A stretch of DNA of 51,106 nt from a virus. Under the pieces are notes generated by a model that ran no database searches, had not been told where the DNA came from, and saw only the letters and a list, made by a program, of their open reading frames with translations. Every line of letters begins with the position of its first letter. Position 1 is the first letter of the stretch. Positions 28,920-36,611 of this stretch are shown piece by piece. The stretch covers positions 1-51,106 of IMG/VR virus record IMGVR_UViG_3300027878_000179; one strand, given 5' to 3'. Both the position numbers and the translations under genes were made by a program.

Positions 28920-29393
28920 ATGGCTGTTCTCGGAAAACTGCGAAGCTACCACAAGAAATTCAACTTCTCGATCGAGATCGATGGCCTCGATATCGCGTGG
29001 TTCGAGAGCATGTCCGAGCTTTCGGCCGAGGTCGGCGTCGTCGAGCAGCACGAGGGCGGCAGCCTCGTCGTGGCCTCGCAGGAGCCCGGCAAGGTCAAAT
29101 ACTCGCCCGTCACCCTGAAGGCCGGCGTGACGGACAACAACGACCTGTACGACTGGTGGGTGCAGGTGATCGACGGCGCCGGCAACGGCGGTACCGGCAC
29201 CGGCGAGGTCAATAGCGAGTACAAAAAGAACATCGCGATCGTGCAGAAGGACCGCGATGGGTCAGAGCTGAAGCGCTGGAACCTCTTCGAGGCCTGGCCG
29301 AACAAGTTCTCCGCCGGCGACTGGGATGCCAAGGCGGAAGACAACGTGATGGAAGAGGTCACGTTGACCTACAAGCGCTTCGAGAAGGGCTGA
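28920..29393 (+). CDS. tail tube protein, gp19-like (157 aa)
   Basis: The start is ATG 28920, with AAGGGAG upstream. It matches the T4 gp19-like tube family: FNFSIEIDGLDIAWFESMSE, LSAEVGVVEQHEGGS, KVKYSPVTLKAGVTDNNDLY and DWWVQVIDGAGNGG, then KNIAIVQKDRDGSELKRWNL and FEAWPNKFSAGDWDAKAEDN, ending in EEVTLTYKRFE. The protein stacks as hexameric rings inside the sheath. The sheath, tube and chaperone order is standard. Confidence 0.92.
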   Translation: MAVLGKLRSYHKKFNFSIEIDGLDIAWFESMSELSAEVGVVEQHEGGSLVVASQEPGKVKYSPVTLKAGVTDNNDLYDWWVQVIDGAGNGGTGTGEVNSEYKKNIAIVQKDRDGSELKRWNLFEAWPNKFSAGDWDAKAEDNVMEEVTLTYKRFEKG

Positions 29394-29442
29394 TCCTTCT
29401 CTGGCCGGCGCCGTTCCACGAGCGCCGTAAAGGGAGACCGAC

Positions 29443-30333
29443 ATGCAAGATACAGCGCCGAGCGGCCTGACCGCCAACGTCAGAAAAATCAAGGGCCACG
29501 TACTCGCCTCCCTCGCCGCCGAGGCCGACGCCGACACGTCGGCCGATGGCGGCATTTCCACCATCGTCGGTGGGTGCTGGGAGAGTACGGTCGAGGCCGG
29601 CCCCTACGCGTTCGTCACGCCCGGCGAGGGGATTCCGGACTGGAGCCGCGTTCTCAAGGGCGACCTGATGTTCTGGCTGCTGCGCCTGCGCGCGCTCAGC
29701 GTGCGCACGCCCGACAGCAATCCGGGGCCGTGGGGGCAGGGCGACGCCTACTGCTTCCCGGTCAAGTGCCAGAACTGCCCGAAGCAGTACGACTGGGAGG
29801 TCAACCTCTCCTCCCTGCCGATCAAGCACCTCCCCGAGGAGTCCGCGCAGCGGATCCGCTCGGGCGACGGCCGCTTCAAGGTGACGGTCGGCGGCCGCGC
29901 CTACGTCTACGAGCTGCAAATGCCGAAGCACGACGAGCCGATGCGGCGCGCGCGCAAGCAGCAGAAGCGGGTCGCGTCGACGATCATCGACGTGCTCACC
30001 TCGCAGACGGTCTCGATCGAAGGCGTGAAGCCCTCGATCATCGACCGGTACAACCACATGGCCGACCTGGAGTTCGAGGACATCCAGGCTCTGCAAGAGG
30101 CCTACGAGGCCTCCGACTGCGGCGTCGAGACCTCGCTCGATACGAAGTGCCCGGGCTGCCGGTGGGTGCAGGAGGTCGAGCTTCCTCTGGGAAAAGGTTT
30201 CTTTGCTCCTCGTCGCCGGTCGAAGGAACCGATCGAGGAGACGGATTCCCCCTCACCGAGCACGGTTACTTCCTTCGTCACCTCTTCTGGGGAGTCGGCA
30301 CCGAGTGGTGGCACAAGCTCGTCCGCCACCTGA
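29443..30333 (+). CDS. tail assembly chaperone, 0-frame product (296 aa)
   Basis: The start is ATG 29443, with AAAGGGAGA upstream. It lies between the tube and the tape measure, the site of the gpG/gpGT-type chaperone pair. The protein is larger than usual. It has an N-terminal low-complexity part, a possible metal site (VKCQNCPKQYDWEVNLSSLP ... TKCPGCRWVQEVELPLG) and a helical middle (FEDIQALQEAYEAS). After the slippery heptamer (30189-30195) the 0 frame becomes Ser/Thr/Pro-rich and stops at 30333. The chaperone function of binding the tape measure is inferred from gene order and the frameshift signal. Confidence 0.75.
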   Translation: MQDTAPSGLTANVRKIKGHVLASLAAEADADTSADGGISTIVGGCWESTVEAGPYAFVTPGEGIPDWSRVLKGDLMFWLLRLRALSVRTPDSNPGPWGQGDAYCFPVKCQNCPKQYDWEVNLSSLPIKHLPEESAQRIRSGDGRFKVTVGGRAYVYELQMPKHDEPMRRARKQQKRVASTIIDVLTSQTVSIEGVKPSIIDRYNHMADLEFEDIQALQEAYEASDCGVETSLDTKCPGCRWVQEVELPLGKGFFAPRRRSKEPIEETDSPSPSTVTSFVTSSGESAPSGGTSSSAT

Positions 30334-30491
30334 CCTACAAGCAGCACGGCGGCAGCGGCCTGAACTGGTCCCGCGCCGACGTGCTGGACGCCGACGCTGA
30401 CGAACTGATCTGGCATGCCCTCGACCTCGACGCGCAGCGCGCACGCGAGGCCGCTGAGGTCGAGAAAAGGCAGAAGACGCCGAGCCGATGA
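29443..30491 (+). CDS. tail assembly chaperone, -1 frameshift product (about 349 aa)
   Basis: A -1 shift on GGGAAAA (codons GGA AAA) joins residue 251 of the 0 frame to a 98-residue extension read from 30195 to 30491. The extension looks properly folded and charged, unlike the 0-frame tail: PLTEHGYFLRHLFWGVGTEW, WHKLVRHLTYKQHGGSGLNW, DELIWHALDLDAQRAREAAE. In lambda and many other phages the longer product (GT) binds the tape measure while the shorter one coats it. The extension ends at TGA 30489-30491, overlapping the next ATG. Confidence 0.75.
30189..30195 (+). other. -1 ribosomal frameshift site GGGAAAA
   Basis: The heptamer reads G GGA AAA in the 0 frame, an exact X XXY YYZ signal. Lambda uses the closely related GGGAAAG. 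The upstream frame is the chaperone, and the -1 frame stays open for 98 more codons. Confidence 0.8.
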
Positions 30492-30922
30492 GCCGCACCA
30501 CGCACCACCGTTCCCATGACCTCTCCGCCGGCCGCGCCCGGGGCACCAGGCGCCCCGGCGCGCAGCCACTGGCTCTGCGCGCGCGGTCCGCCGCGGGGCG
30601 CGTGGTGAGCCATCGGCGCGCGCGCGGCCCGGCCCCTCGCGCCTTCACCGCCGCCGAGCTGGAGAAGGCCGCGCAGCTCTACGCCACCGGAGCCTCGTCG
30701 AATAAGAACGCGCGCGACGACTTCTTCCTGACCTGGACGCCGGATAGCGCGTGGGTGCTCGGGCTCCTCTTCGGCGACGGCCACGTGAAACCGCGCGGCA
30801 CCGCCGTGAAGCTACGTGTCTCTTCGACACGTAGCTTTGCCGCTCTAGTCTACGCCGACTCGGCGAGGATTCGCTGTTACCGCAAATATAGAGCCGCGGC
30901 TCCCCCGCTGGGAGGTGTGTAA
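30488..30922 (+). pseudogene. degenerate LAGLIDADG homing endonuclease fragment (144-aa ORF)
   Basis: ATG 30488 overlaps the chaperone extension stop (ATGA). The first 50 residues are Arg/Ala-rich and look non-functional. Then comes FTAAELEKAAQLYATGASSN and DDFFLTWTPDSAWVLGLLFG, continuing DGHVKPRGTAVKLRVSS. The 'W(T/S)P..AWVLGLLFGDGHV' segment is the first LAGLIDADG helix with its catalytic acid and the following strand. The normal protein would carry another 100-250 residues and a second motif; here the sequence ends soon after, at a perfect 12-bp hairpin and an SD-like GGGAGGTG for the tape measure. It is probably a remnant of an intruding endonuclease gene. Confidence 0.55.
30809..30837. 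repeat. perfect 12-bp inverted repeat at the end of the LAGLIDADG fragment
   Basis: AAGCTACGTGTC and GACACGTAGCTT (30809-30820, 30826-30837) flank loop TCTTC and are followed by TGCC. It lies at the point where the endonuclease similarity stops. It could be a deletion scar or a weak terminator before the tape measure gene. Confidence 0.85.
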
Positions 30923-30957
30923 TCGCACTCAACGGCGCGATCGGTATCGGGCTCGTC

Positions 30958-33711
30958 ATGACCGCCAAGGATCTCGCCACGGGCGTGATGGGCAAGGTCG
31001 AGGACAAGTTCAAAAAGATCTACGAGCAGGGGTCGCTCGCCGGCAAGGCGATGGACGGCGCGTTCGCCGCGTTCAAGGCCGGCACCGCGATCATGGGCGC
31101 CGGGATCGGGATCCTGGCCGCGACGGCGGCCGCGGCCGACGCCTACGGCGCGATGGACGATGCCCTCGACAAGGTGGCGCTCCACACGCGGCTCACCGCC
31201 GACGGCATGGAGGTGCTGGAGGACGCCGCCTACCGCGCCGGCCTCTCCACGAAGTTCAAGCCCGAGGAGGCCGTCGACGGCTTGGAGGTGCTGGCGAAGA
31301 AGTTCAACGACGCCGGCGCCGCCGCGGCGAACATCACGCCGGTCCTCAACCTCGCGGCGATCTCGATGGGTGACCTCGGCGTCGCGCAGGCGGCGAAGCT
31401 CGCGACCGACACGATCACGCAGTTCAACCTGACCGCCGCGGACACGAGCGACGTCGTCGACACGTTCGCGAAGGCGCAGCAGGTCACCTCGCTGAGCACG
31501 AAGGATTTCGGCGGCGCCTTCAAACGCGCCTCGGTCACGGCGTCGCAGTTCAATCAGACGCTCGACGACACCCTGATCGGCGTGGGGTTGTTCAAGAGCC
31601 GAGGCATGGAGGGCGGCGAGGCCGCCATGCAGTACAGCCAGTCGCTCCAGAATCTGGCCACCGACACGAAGGCTCAAGCAGAACTTCAGAGCAAGCACGT
31701 CGAAGTCTTCGACAAAACGACGAAGAAGATGCGCGGGCTGACTGACATCCTCGGCGATGTCGTCAAGGCCACGAAGGATATGACGGAGCAGGATAGGACT
31801 GCCTTCGTGAGAAAGGCCCTCGGCACGAAGGGCATGGCCACGTACGACGCCGCGGCCAAGGCGACCTTCAAAACGATGGTCGACGGGAAAGAGGTCACGC
31901 TCCAGGGCGCCGAAGCGATCGCCGAGATGACGAAGCAGATGGGTGACGCGAAGAACGCCGCCCAAGATCTCACCGACGCAATGCTCGACGACATCGGCGG
32001 TCAGCAGGAGATGATCGGCAGCGCGCTCTCGACGATCAAGACGATGGTCGGCAAGCAGTTCGCGATCGCGCTGGAGCCCGCCGCGCGCGCGGTGGTCGGC
32101 ATCATCCGCAAGATCGGTACCGTCATCCTCGAAATGCCCGAGCCGCTGAAGCAGGGCATCGCCAAGTTCGTGATCTTCGCCGGCGTCCTGACGACGGCCG
32201 CCGGCGCTCTGCTCGCTGGATCCGCGGGCATCGCGATCCTGATCCTCGGCCTGAAGATGATCGGCGCGACGATGCTGTCCGTGCTCATCCCCATGCTCGG
32301 GTTCGTCGCGATGATCGGGCTGGCCATCGCCGGGATTGCCGCCCTCCGCTACGCCGTGATGCACAACCTCGGCGGCATCGGCGACTTCATCCACAAGGTG
32401 ATCGACCGGGTGGTGCTCACGTGGAAGGCGCTCGTCCAGCTCTTCACCCAGGGCGGCTTCTCGGGTGCGGTGCGCGAGGCGATGGGCGACAAGGCCAACG
32501 CGCCCATTCGCGAATTCGCGATCACGGTGTTCCTCTGGTTCAACCGGATCAAGAACTTCTTCAAGGGCCTGGCCGGCGGGTTCGAGGTCGCCATGCAGGC
32601 GGCCCGTCCCGCGTTCGCGGCGTTCGTCGGCGCGCTGGAGCACCTCGGCCGCATCTTCGGCATCGTGCAGGACGGCCCCGACGTGGCGAAGGGGAAGTTC
32701 ATCGCGTGGGGCAAGGCCGGCGAGCGGGTCGGCGTGGCGCTCGGCGCCGTGATGGAGACCATCGTCACCGTGATGACGGCGGTGCTCGACATCGCCTCTG
32801 GCGTGGCGTCCGGCTTCTCGTCGATGAGCCCGATCACCAGCACGCTCGGCTCGTCGCTCGGGGTCCTGTTCGATGCCTTCGGCGAGATCGTCGACGCCAT
32901 CATGGGCACAGACGGTGCCGTCGGGAACAACCGCAGCGGCTGGGAGACCCTCGGCCTCGTCATCGGGAAAGTCGTGGGCGCCATCGTGGGCGCCGTGTCG
33001 GTGCTGGTCACCGTGGTCGCCGAGGTCGCGGCGATCGTGGCCGGGGTGATCGGAGCCGTGCGCGCCAACATCAAAATGGCCATCGGGATCATCACGGGCC
33101 TGATCGATGTCGTCGTGGCGCTTCTGCACGGCGACTGGGCCGGCGCGTGGGAGAGCGCGAAGGGCATCGTCTTCAAGACCGTCGAGGGAATCCTCGACAT
33201 CGTCGGGAGCCTGATCCAGGGCGTCGCCTCGGCCGTCGACAAGCTGGGCAAGCTCTTCGGGAAAGACCTCGGGTTCGCGAACAAGGTCGGCGAGATCCGG
33301 AGCCAGCTCGTCGGCGCAGCGCGCGATGCTCTCGCGACGCAGCAGCAGAAGGACGACGCAGCCAAAGACAAGGCGGCCTCCGACAAAAAAGAGAACCTCG
33401 TCGGCGACGGGTCGCGGGCGCGGCCGTTCATCGGTGTCCCGAACCCCCCCGCCTTCGGGCCCCCGGCCGCCGCCGGAACGGCGCCTGGTGTGGCCGCGAC
33501 GGCGTCGGCCGCAGCGCCCGCAGCCGGGGACGCTGGCGCCGCCGCGGCCGCCGCGACCGGCGCCGCGGTCGCCGCCGCGCTCCGGTCCGCGCCCCCGGCG
33601 GTCGTCTCTGCGAAGCTCGTGTGCGACGGCGAGGTGATGGCCAAGGTCGTCACCAAGTACCAGCGCGCCGCGGCCTCCAGTGATGGTACTCCTACGGCGA
33701 TCGACGAATAG
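30958..33711 (+). CDS. tail tape measure protein (917 aa from ATG)
   Basis: ATG 30958 is the first canonical start. The same frame extends upstream to ATC 30922 (IALNGAIGIGLV), which is 6 nt after a strong GGAGG and completes a typical tape-measure N-terminus. Residues 1-320 match the TP901 core: MTAKDLATGVMGKVEDKFKK, YGAMDDALDKVALHTRLTAD, LEDAAYRAGLSTKF, AISMGDLGVAQAAKLATDTI. Residues about 370-470 have long hydrophobic helices (FVIFAGVLTTAAGALLAGSA, GIAILILGLKMIGATMLSVL). The C-terminus is Ala/Pro-rich with a final folded segment (VSAKLVCDGEVMAKVVTKYQ). By the usual 0.15 nm per residue it implies a tail of roughly 130-140 nm. Confidence 0.9.
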   Translation: MTAKDLATGVMGKVEDKFKKIYEQGSLAGKAMDGAFAAFKAGTAIMGAGIGILAATAAAADAYGAMDDALDKVALHTRLTADGMEVLEDAAYRAGLSTKFKPEEAVDGLEVLAKKFNDAGAAAANITPVLNLAAISMGDLGVAQAAKLATDTITQFNLTAADTSDVVDTFAKAQQVTSLSTKDFGGAFKRASVTASQFNQTLDDTLIGVGLFKSRGMEGGEAAMQYSQSLQNLATDTKAQAELQSKHVEVFDKTTKKMRGLTDILGDVVKATKDMTEQDRTAFVRKALGTKGMATYDAAAKATFKTMVDGKEVTLQGAEAIAEMTKQMGDAKNAAQDLTDAMLDDIGGQQEMIGSALSTIKTMVGKQFAIALEPAARAVVGIIRKIGTVILEMPEPLKQGIAKFVIFAGVLTTAAGALLAGSAGIAILILGLKMIGATMLSVLIPMLGFVAMIGLAIAGIAALRYAVMHNLGGIGDFIHKVIDRVVLTWKALVQLFTQGGFSGAVREAMGDKANAPIREFAITVFLWFNRIKNFFKGLAGGFEVAMQAARPAFAAFVGALEHLGRIFGIVQDGPDVAKGKFIAWGKAGERVGVALGAVMETIVTVMTAVLDIASGVASGFSSMSPITSTLGSSLGVLFDAFGEIVDAIMGTDGAVGNNRSGWETLGLVIGKVVGAIVGAVSVLVTVVAEVAAIVAGVIGAVRANIKMAIGIITGLIDVVVALLHGDWAGAWESAKGIVFKTVEGILDIVGSLIQGVASAVDKLGKLFGKDLGFANKVGEIRSQLVGAARDALATQQQKDDAAKDKAASDKKENLVGDGSRARPFIGVPNPPAFGPPAAAGTAPGVAATASAAAPAAGDAGAAAAAATGAAVAAALRSAPPAVVSAKLVCDGEVMAKVVTKYQRAAASSDGTPTAIDE

Positions 33712-33713
33712 CC

Positions 33714-34238
33714 ATGACGCTCGAAGCCATGATCCCGGACCGCATGTCGGTCGAGAACCTCACGACGGGGACCGGCGTCTTTGCGCAGTTCAACCCCGAC
33801 GAGGTCGATGAAAAGATCGGCGTCTCGTACAACCGCCTGGCGGTGCAGGGGCTGTCGCACCAGCCGATGCAGTACCAGTACACCGAGAACATGAAGATCT
33901 CGCTCACCCTCGGGTTCGAGGCGCTGTCGAAAGATGGCGGCGGGAGGACGTTCGACACGCGAAAATTCATGCTGTCGTTGCTCTACGCCGGCCGGAACGC
34001 GCAAGACATCATCGGCGGAGAGCCTCCAAGGGTGCTCTTCATCTGGCCCCAGCTCTACTCGATCAAGGTGCGAATCACCTCGTACAGCAACAGCATGAAG
34101 CGCTTCGCGCTGAACGGGCGCCCGACCTCGTTCTCGCTGAAGCTGGATCTGGAGTGGGTGCTCGATTCGAGGATGACCTCCGAGGACATATACGAGCACG
34201 GTACGCAGTTCAGCGGATCCGCCGCGCGAGGGGGTTAA
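33714..34238 (+). CDS. contractile-injection-type tube/baseplate initiator protein (174 aa)
   Basis: The start is ATG 33714, 2 nt after the tape measure stop. The sequence GVFAQFNPDEVDEKIGVSYN and LAVQGLSHQPMQYQYTENMK, followed by ISLTLGFEA, is that of the CIS_tube family: a beta sandwich starting with an 'xFNPxE' turn that links tube and hub and often carries a LysM domain. Here the LysM-like part is encoded by the next gene. The central PRVLFIWPQLYSIKVRITSY segment gives the core strands. Confidence 0.75.
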   Translation: MTLEAMIPDRMSVENLTTGTGVFAQFNPDEVDEKIGVSYNRLAVQGLSHQPMQYQYTENMKISLTLGFEALSKDGGGRTFDTRKFMLSLLYAGRNAQDIIGGEPPRVLFIWPQLYSIKVRITSYSNSMKRFALNGRPTSFSLKLDLEWVLDSRMTSEDIYEHGTQFSGSAARGG

Positions 34239-34239
34239 C

Positions 34240-34602
34240 GTGCCGCCGAATCGCTATTCCAGACACAGGTTCACCACGTCGGCGGCTGACCCGCTCGATG
34301 GTAACCTCGCGCTGTCGGAGCGCGAGGCGTTTACCTATCGAGAGCTGTCGGACAACCGGGTGCACCCCATCGTCGACGGCGACACGCTGCACAAGCTCGC
34401 CGGGCTCTACTTCGCCGGCCTTCCGCGCCCGTCGGGGCTCTGGTGGATCATTGCCGATTTTCAGCCGATTCCGATCTACGACCCGACGATCCCGCTGTCC
34501 ACGCTGGCTGACAAAAACCTGATCATCCCCTCGGTGCGCACGGTGCAGGAGCTGATTCTCACGGATCGGCGCGCCGGCGAAGACTCGCGCGTGATCGTAT
34601 GA
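34240..34602 (+). CDS. LysM-like baseplate protein (120 aa)
   Basis: The start is GTG 34240, 1 nt after the previous stop. The part VHPIVDGDTLHKLAGLYFAG and LWWIIADFQP is LysM-like (a DGDTLxxLAxxY start and a W..IA.FN-type second helix), followed by the closing LIIPS. Such LysM modules in contractile phages (gp53 or gpX type) hold hub and wedge together. It ends by ATGA overlap with the hub gene. Confidence 0.7.
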   Translation: MPPNRYSRHRFTTSAADPLDGNLALSEREAFTYRELSDNRVHPIVDGDTLHKLAGLYFAGLPRPSGLWWIIADFQPIPIYDPTIPLSTLADKNLIIPSVRTVQELILTDRRAGEDSRVIV

Positions 34603-35828
34603 GCGCACGAACCGGCGCAGAGGTCTTCCTGTCCGTCACCCTGGCTGGGGCGCAGGAGCCCGAGCGCCTCGACCTGTCGACGCGGTTCCTTGGGATCTCG
34701 TACGACGACGACGAGAAGAAGCCCGACAAGCTGATGCTCAGGGTCGACAACTTCGACCTCACCGAGTTCGAGCAGGACACCTGGCGCAAAGGCAACGTCA
34801 TTCACGTGTCGTGGGGATACCACGGCGAGATGTCGCCCGAGCGCGAGTGCGTCATTCAGACCGTCAAGGGCAGCACCGAGCTGTCGATCGAGGCCAACGG
34901 CAAAGAAGCCGTGATGAATCGGAAGAAGAAGGGTCGAACCTTTCTCAACACGACTCGATCCGGCGCCGTCAAGAAGATCCTCAAGGAGTACAATATCACG
35001 TTCGCCGAGGCGAACATCGACGACACCGAGGTCGTATTCGAGCAGATTTCGCAGGCTGCGGTCACCTGCTACGAGTTCATTCGCGACCTCGCTCGGCGTG
35101 AGCGATTCGAGTTCTTCATCGACTTCGATGGTGGTCACTTCCACAAGCGCAGGACCGGTCAAAAGCCGCAGAGAGAGTTCGTCTACTACATCGATCCGAA
35201 CCAGGGCGACATCATCACCTGGAACATCGACAACGACATCTCCGCGGGCAAACCTGGCGCCGTAAATCTCCAGGGGCGCGACCCGGACACGAAGGAAGAC
35301 GTCGACGCGAAGGCCGACAATACCACCGTTACGCGCGATGGCCCGGGCGCGGTTCTCGAATCGATCGGGGAAGACGACGGCGCCGCGCACGACGTCGCGC
35401 TCGTCGCGAGCGAGCACGTCGCCCCCACGACCGAGGCGCAGCCGGCAGCCGAGCGCAAGGCCGCCGGCCTCTACACGCAGAGCCAGCTCGCGGCGGTGAA
35501 GCTCACGATGACGTGCTGGGGAGACCCGAACGTACTCGCCAAAAGCATCATCTCGATCGGCGGGCTCGGGCCGCTGTTCTCGGGGAATTACTACGTCAAC
35601 TCGGTCAAGCACGACGTCGGTAGCGGCTACACGATGGTGATCAAGTGCTCCCGCGACGGCCACGGAAAATCGGGTGGCATGGCCGGGGACACGAAAACCA
35701 AGGCGAAGCTGAACGACGCCGACCCGCCGGCGAACGCCGATGGGTTGACGCCGGTCGAGAAGGTCGACGAGGAAGACGGGACCGCGACGCAGACCTTCCA
35801 GGACACGCGGGGCCGAGGGACGCAGTAG
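34599..35828 (+). CDS. baseplate hub protein, gpD/gp27-like (409 aa)
   Basis: The start is ATG 34599 (ATGA overlap). It matches the phage late control D family (hub, T4 gp27-like): LSTRFLGISYDDDEKKPDKL, MLRVDNFDLTEFEQDTWRKG, VIHVSWGYHGEM, SGAVKKILKEYNITF, FIRDLARRERFEFFIDFDGG, HFHKRRTGQKPQREFVYYID and SIISIGGLGPLFSGNYYVNS. The C-terminal VKHDVGSGYTMVIKCSRDG is typical. The trimeric hub adapts the six-fold tube to the three-fold spike. The last 60 residues are a charged, probably flexible tail. Confidence 0.85.
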   Translation: MSARTGAEVFLSVTLAGAQEPERLDLSTRFLGISYDDDEKKPDKLMLRVDNFDLTEFEQDTWRKGNVIHVSWGYHGEMSPERECVIQTVKGSTELSIEANGKEAVMNRKKKGRTFLNTTRSGAVKKILKEYNITFAEANIDDTEVVFEQISQAAVTCYEFIRDLARRERFEFFIDFDGGHFHKRRTGQKPQREFVYYIDPNQGDIITWNIDNDISAGKPGAVNLQGRDPDTKEDVDAKADNTTVTRDGPGAVLESIGEDDGAAHDVALVASEHVAPTTEAQPAAERKAAGLYTQSQLAAVKLTMTCWGDPNVLAKSIISIGGLGPLFSGNYYVNSVKHDVGSGYTMVIKCSRDGHGKSGGMAGDTKTKAKLNDADPPANADGLTPVEKVDEEDGTATQTFQDTRGRGTQ

Positions 35829-35851
35829 GCGCGCCTGCGCGTGCGCCGTTC

Positions 35852-35860
35852 TGGTAACCT
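35852..35860 (+). promoter_or_regulatory. extended -10 element before 35867 ORF
   Basis: TG-G-TAACCT, 6 nt before GTG 35867. Confidence 0.4.
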
Positions 35861-35866
35861 GGAACG

Positions 35867-35971
35867 GTGAACCGGCTCCAGGTGATCGTGGCGAAGGCCC
35901 GGGCGCGCGCGTACGAGATCCGCAATGCCTCGCCGAGCTACCAGCGCGCGGCGAAGAGGCTCGGGCTGTGA
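35867..35971 (+). CDS. 34-aa basic small protein
   Basis: GTG 35867 to TGA 35969-35971 encodes VNRLQVIVAKARARAYEIRN and ASPSYQRAAKRLGL. It fills the gap between hub and spike genes and has the same start layout (extended -10, 6 nt, GTG) as longer genes. The peptide is a basic amphipathic helix; nothing else can be said. It may be a real small gene or a chance frame. Confidence 0.4.
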   Translation: MNRLQVIVAKARARAYEIRNASPSYQRAAKRLGL

Positions 35972-36011
35972 AGCACCCACCGATCGAGCGTGCGCTCTCG
36001 CGTCGATCTCG

Positions 36012-36017
36012 GTAGCC
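36012..36017 (+). promoter_or_regulatory. -10-like TAGCCT before the spike gene
   Basis: CGGTAGCCT lies 12 nt before ATG 36030. It lacks the TG of the extended form. Confidence 0.25.
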
Positions 36018-36029
36018 TGGCGCGACCCG

Positions 36030-36611
36030 ATGCAACCCATCATTTGCCTGGTCACCGGGGAGCTGCGCTACCCGTACGCCTACCCCGCCGTCGTGATCGA
36101 TCGGGAAGACCCGAAGGGGCGGCATCGCGTCCGCGCCGCGATCCGAGGCTTCTTGCCGGAGGGCACCCAGTGGGCCTACCCGCTCACCGCCGGCGGCGGG
36201 AGCCCGCAGCGCGGCGGGCATGTCGTGCCCGATGTCGGCGCCGACGTCGTGATCTGGTTCCTCGGCGGGGACATCGAGCGCCCTGTCTACCAGTGCTTCA
36301 ACTGGTCCGAGCGCAAGGGGGAGAGCGAGCTGCCGACGTCGATGCGTGACGCCGGCACGGATGCCCACCTCGTCCAGGCGATGGAGATCGGGCGCTACCT
36401 GCTCACGATCGACGAGCGCCCGGGCTCCCCTGGTCTGAGCATCGTTGACAAGCTCACGGGGGACAGCCTCGCCTTCGACGCGAAGACGCTCAGCGTGCAG
36501 CTCAAGGCGACGACGATTCTGAACCTGATCGCCGACGGCATCGTCAACATCGAAGGGTCGCAGGTGCAGATCAACGGGCGTCTCGTGACGCCGACCGGAA
36601 AGGGAATCTGA
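36030..36611 (+). CDS. baseplate spike protein, gpV/gp5 OB-fold (193 aa)
   Basis: The start is ATG 36030. An OB-fold of the gpV/gp5 N-terminal type is seen: YPAVVIDREDPKGRHRVRAA, IRGFLPEGTQWAYPLTAGGG, GGHVVPDVGADVVIWFLGGD and IERPVYQCFNWS. The C-terminal half has short regular strands (LSIVDKLTGDSLAFDAKTLS, VQLKATTILNLIADGIVNIE, GSQVQINGRLVTPTGKGI) that fit the triple beta-helix spike. No lysozyme domain is present. The spike caps the tube and pierces the outer membrane. Confidence 0.8.
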   Translation: MQPIICLVTGELRYPYAYPAVVIDREDPKGRHRVRAAIRGFLPEGTQWAYPLTAGGGSPQRGGHVVPDVGADVVIWFLGGDIERPVYQCFNWSERKGESELPTSMRDAGTDAHLVQAMEIGRYLLTIDERPGSPGLSIVDKLTGDSLAFDAKTLSVQLKATTILNLIADGIVNIEGSQVQINGRLVTPTGKGI

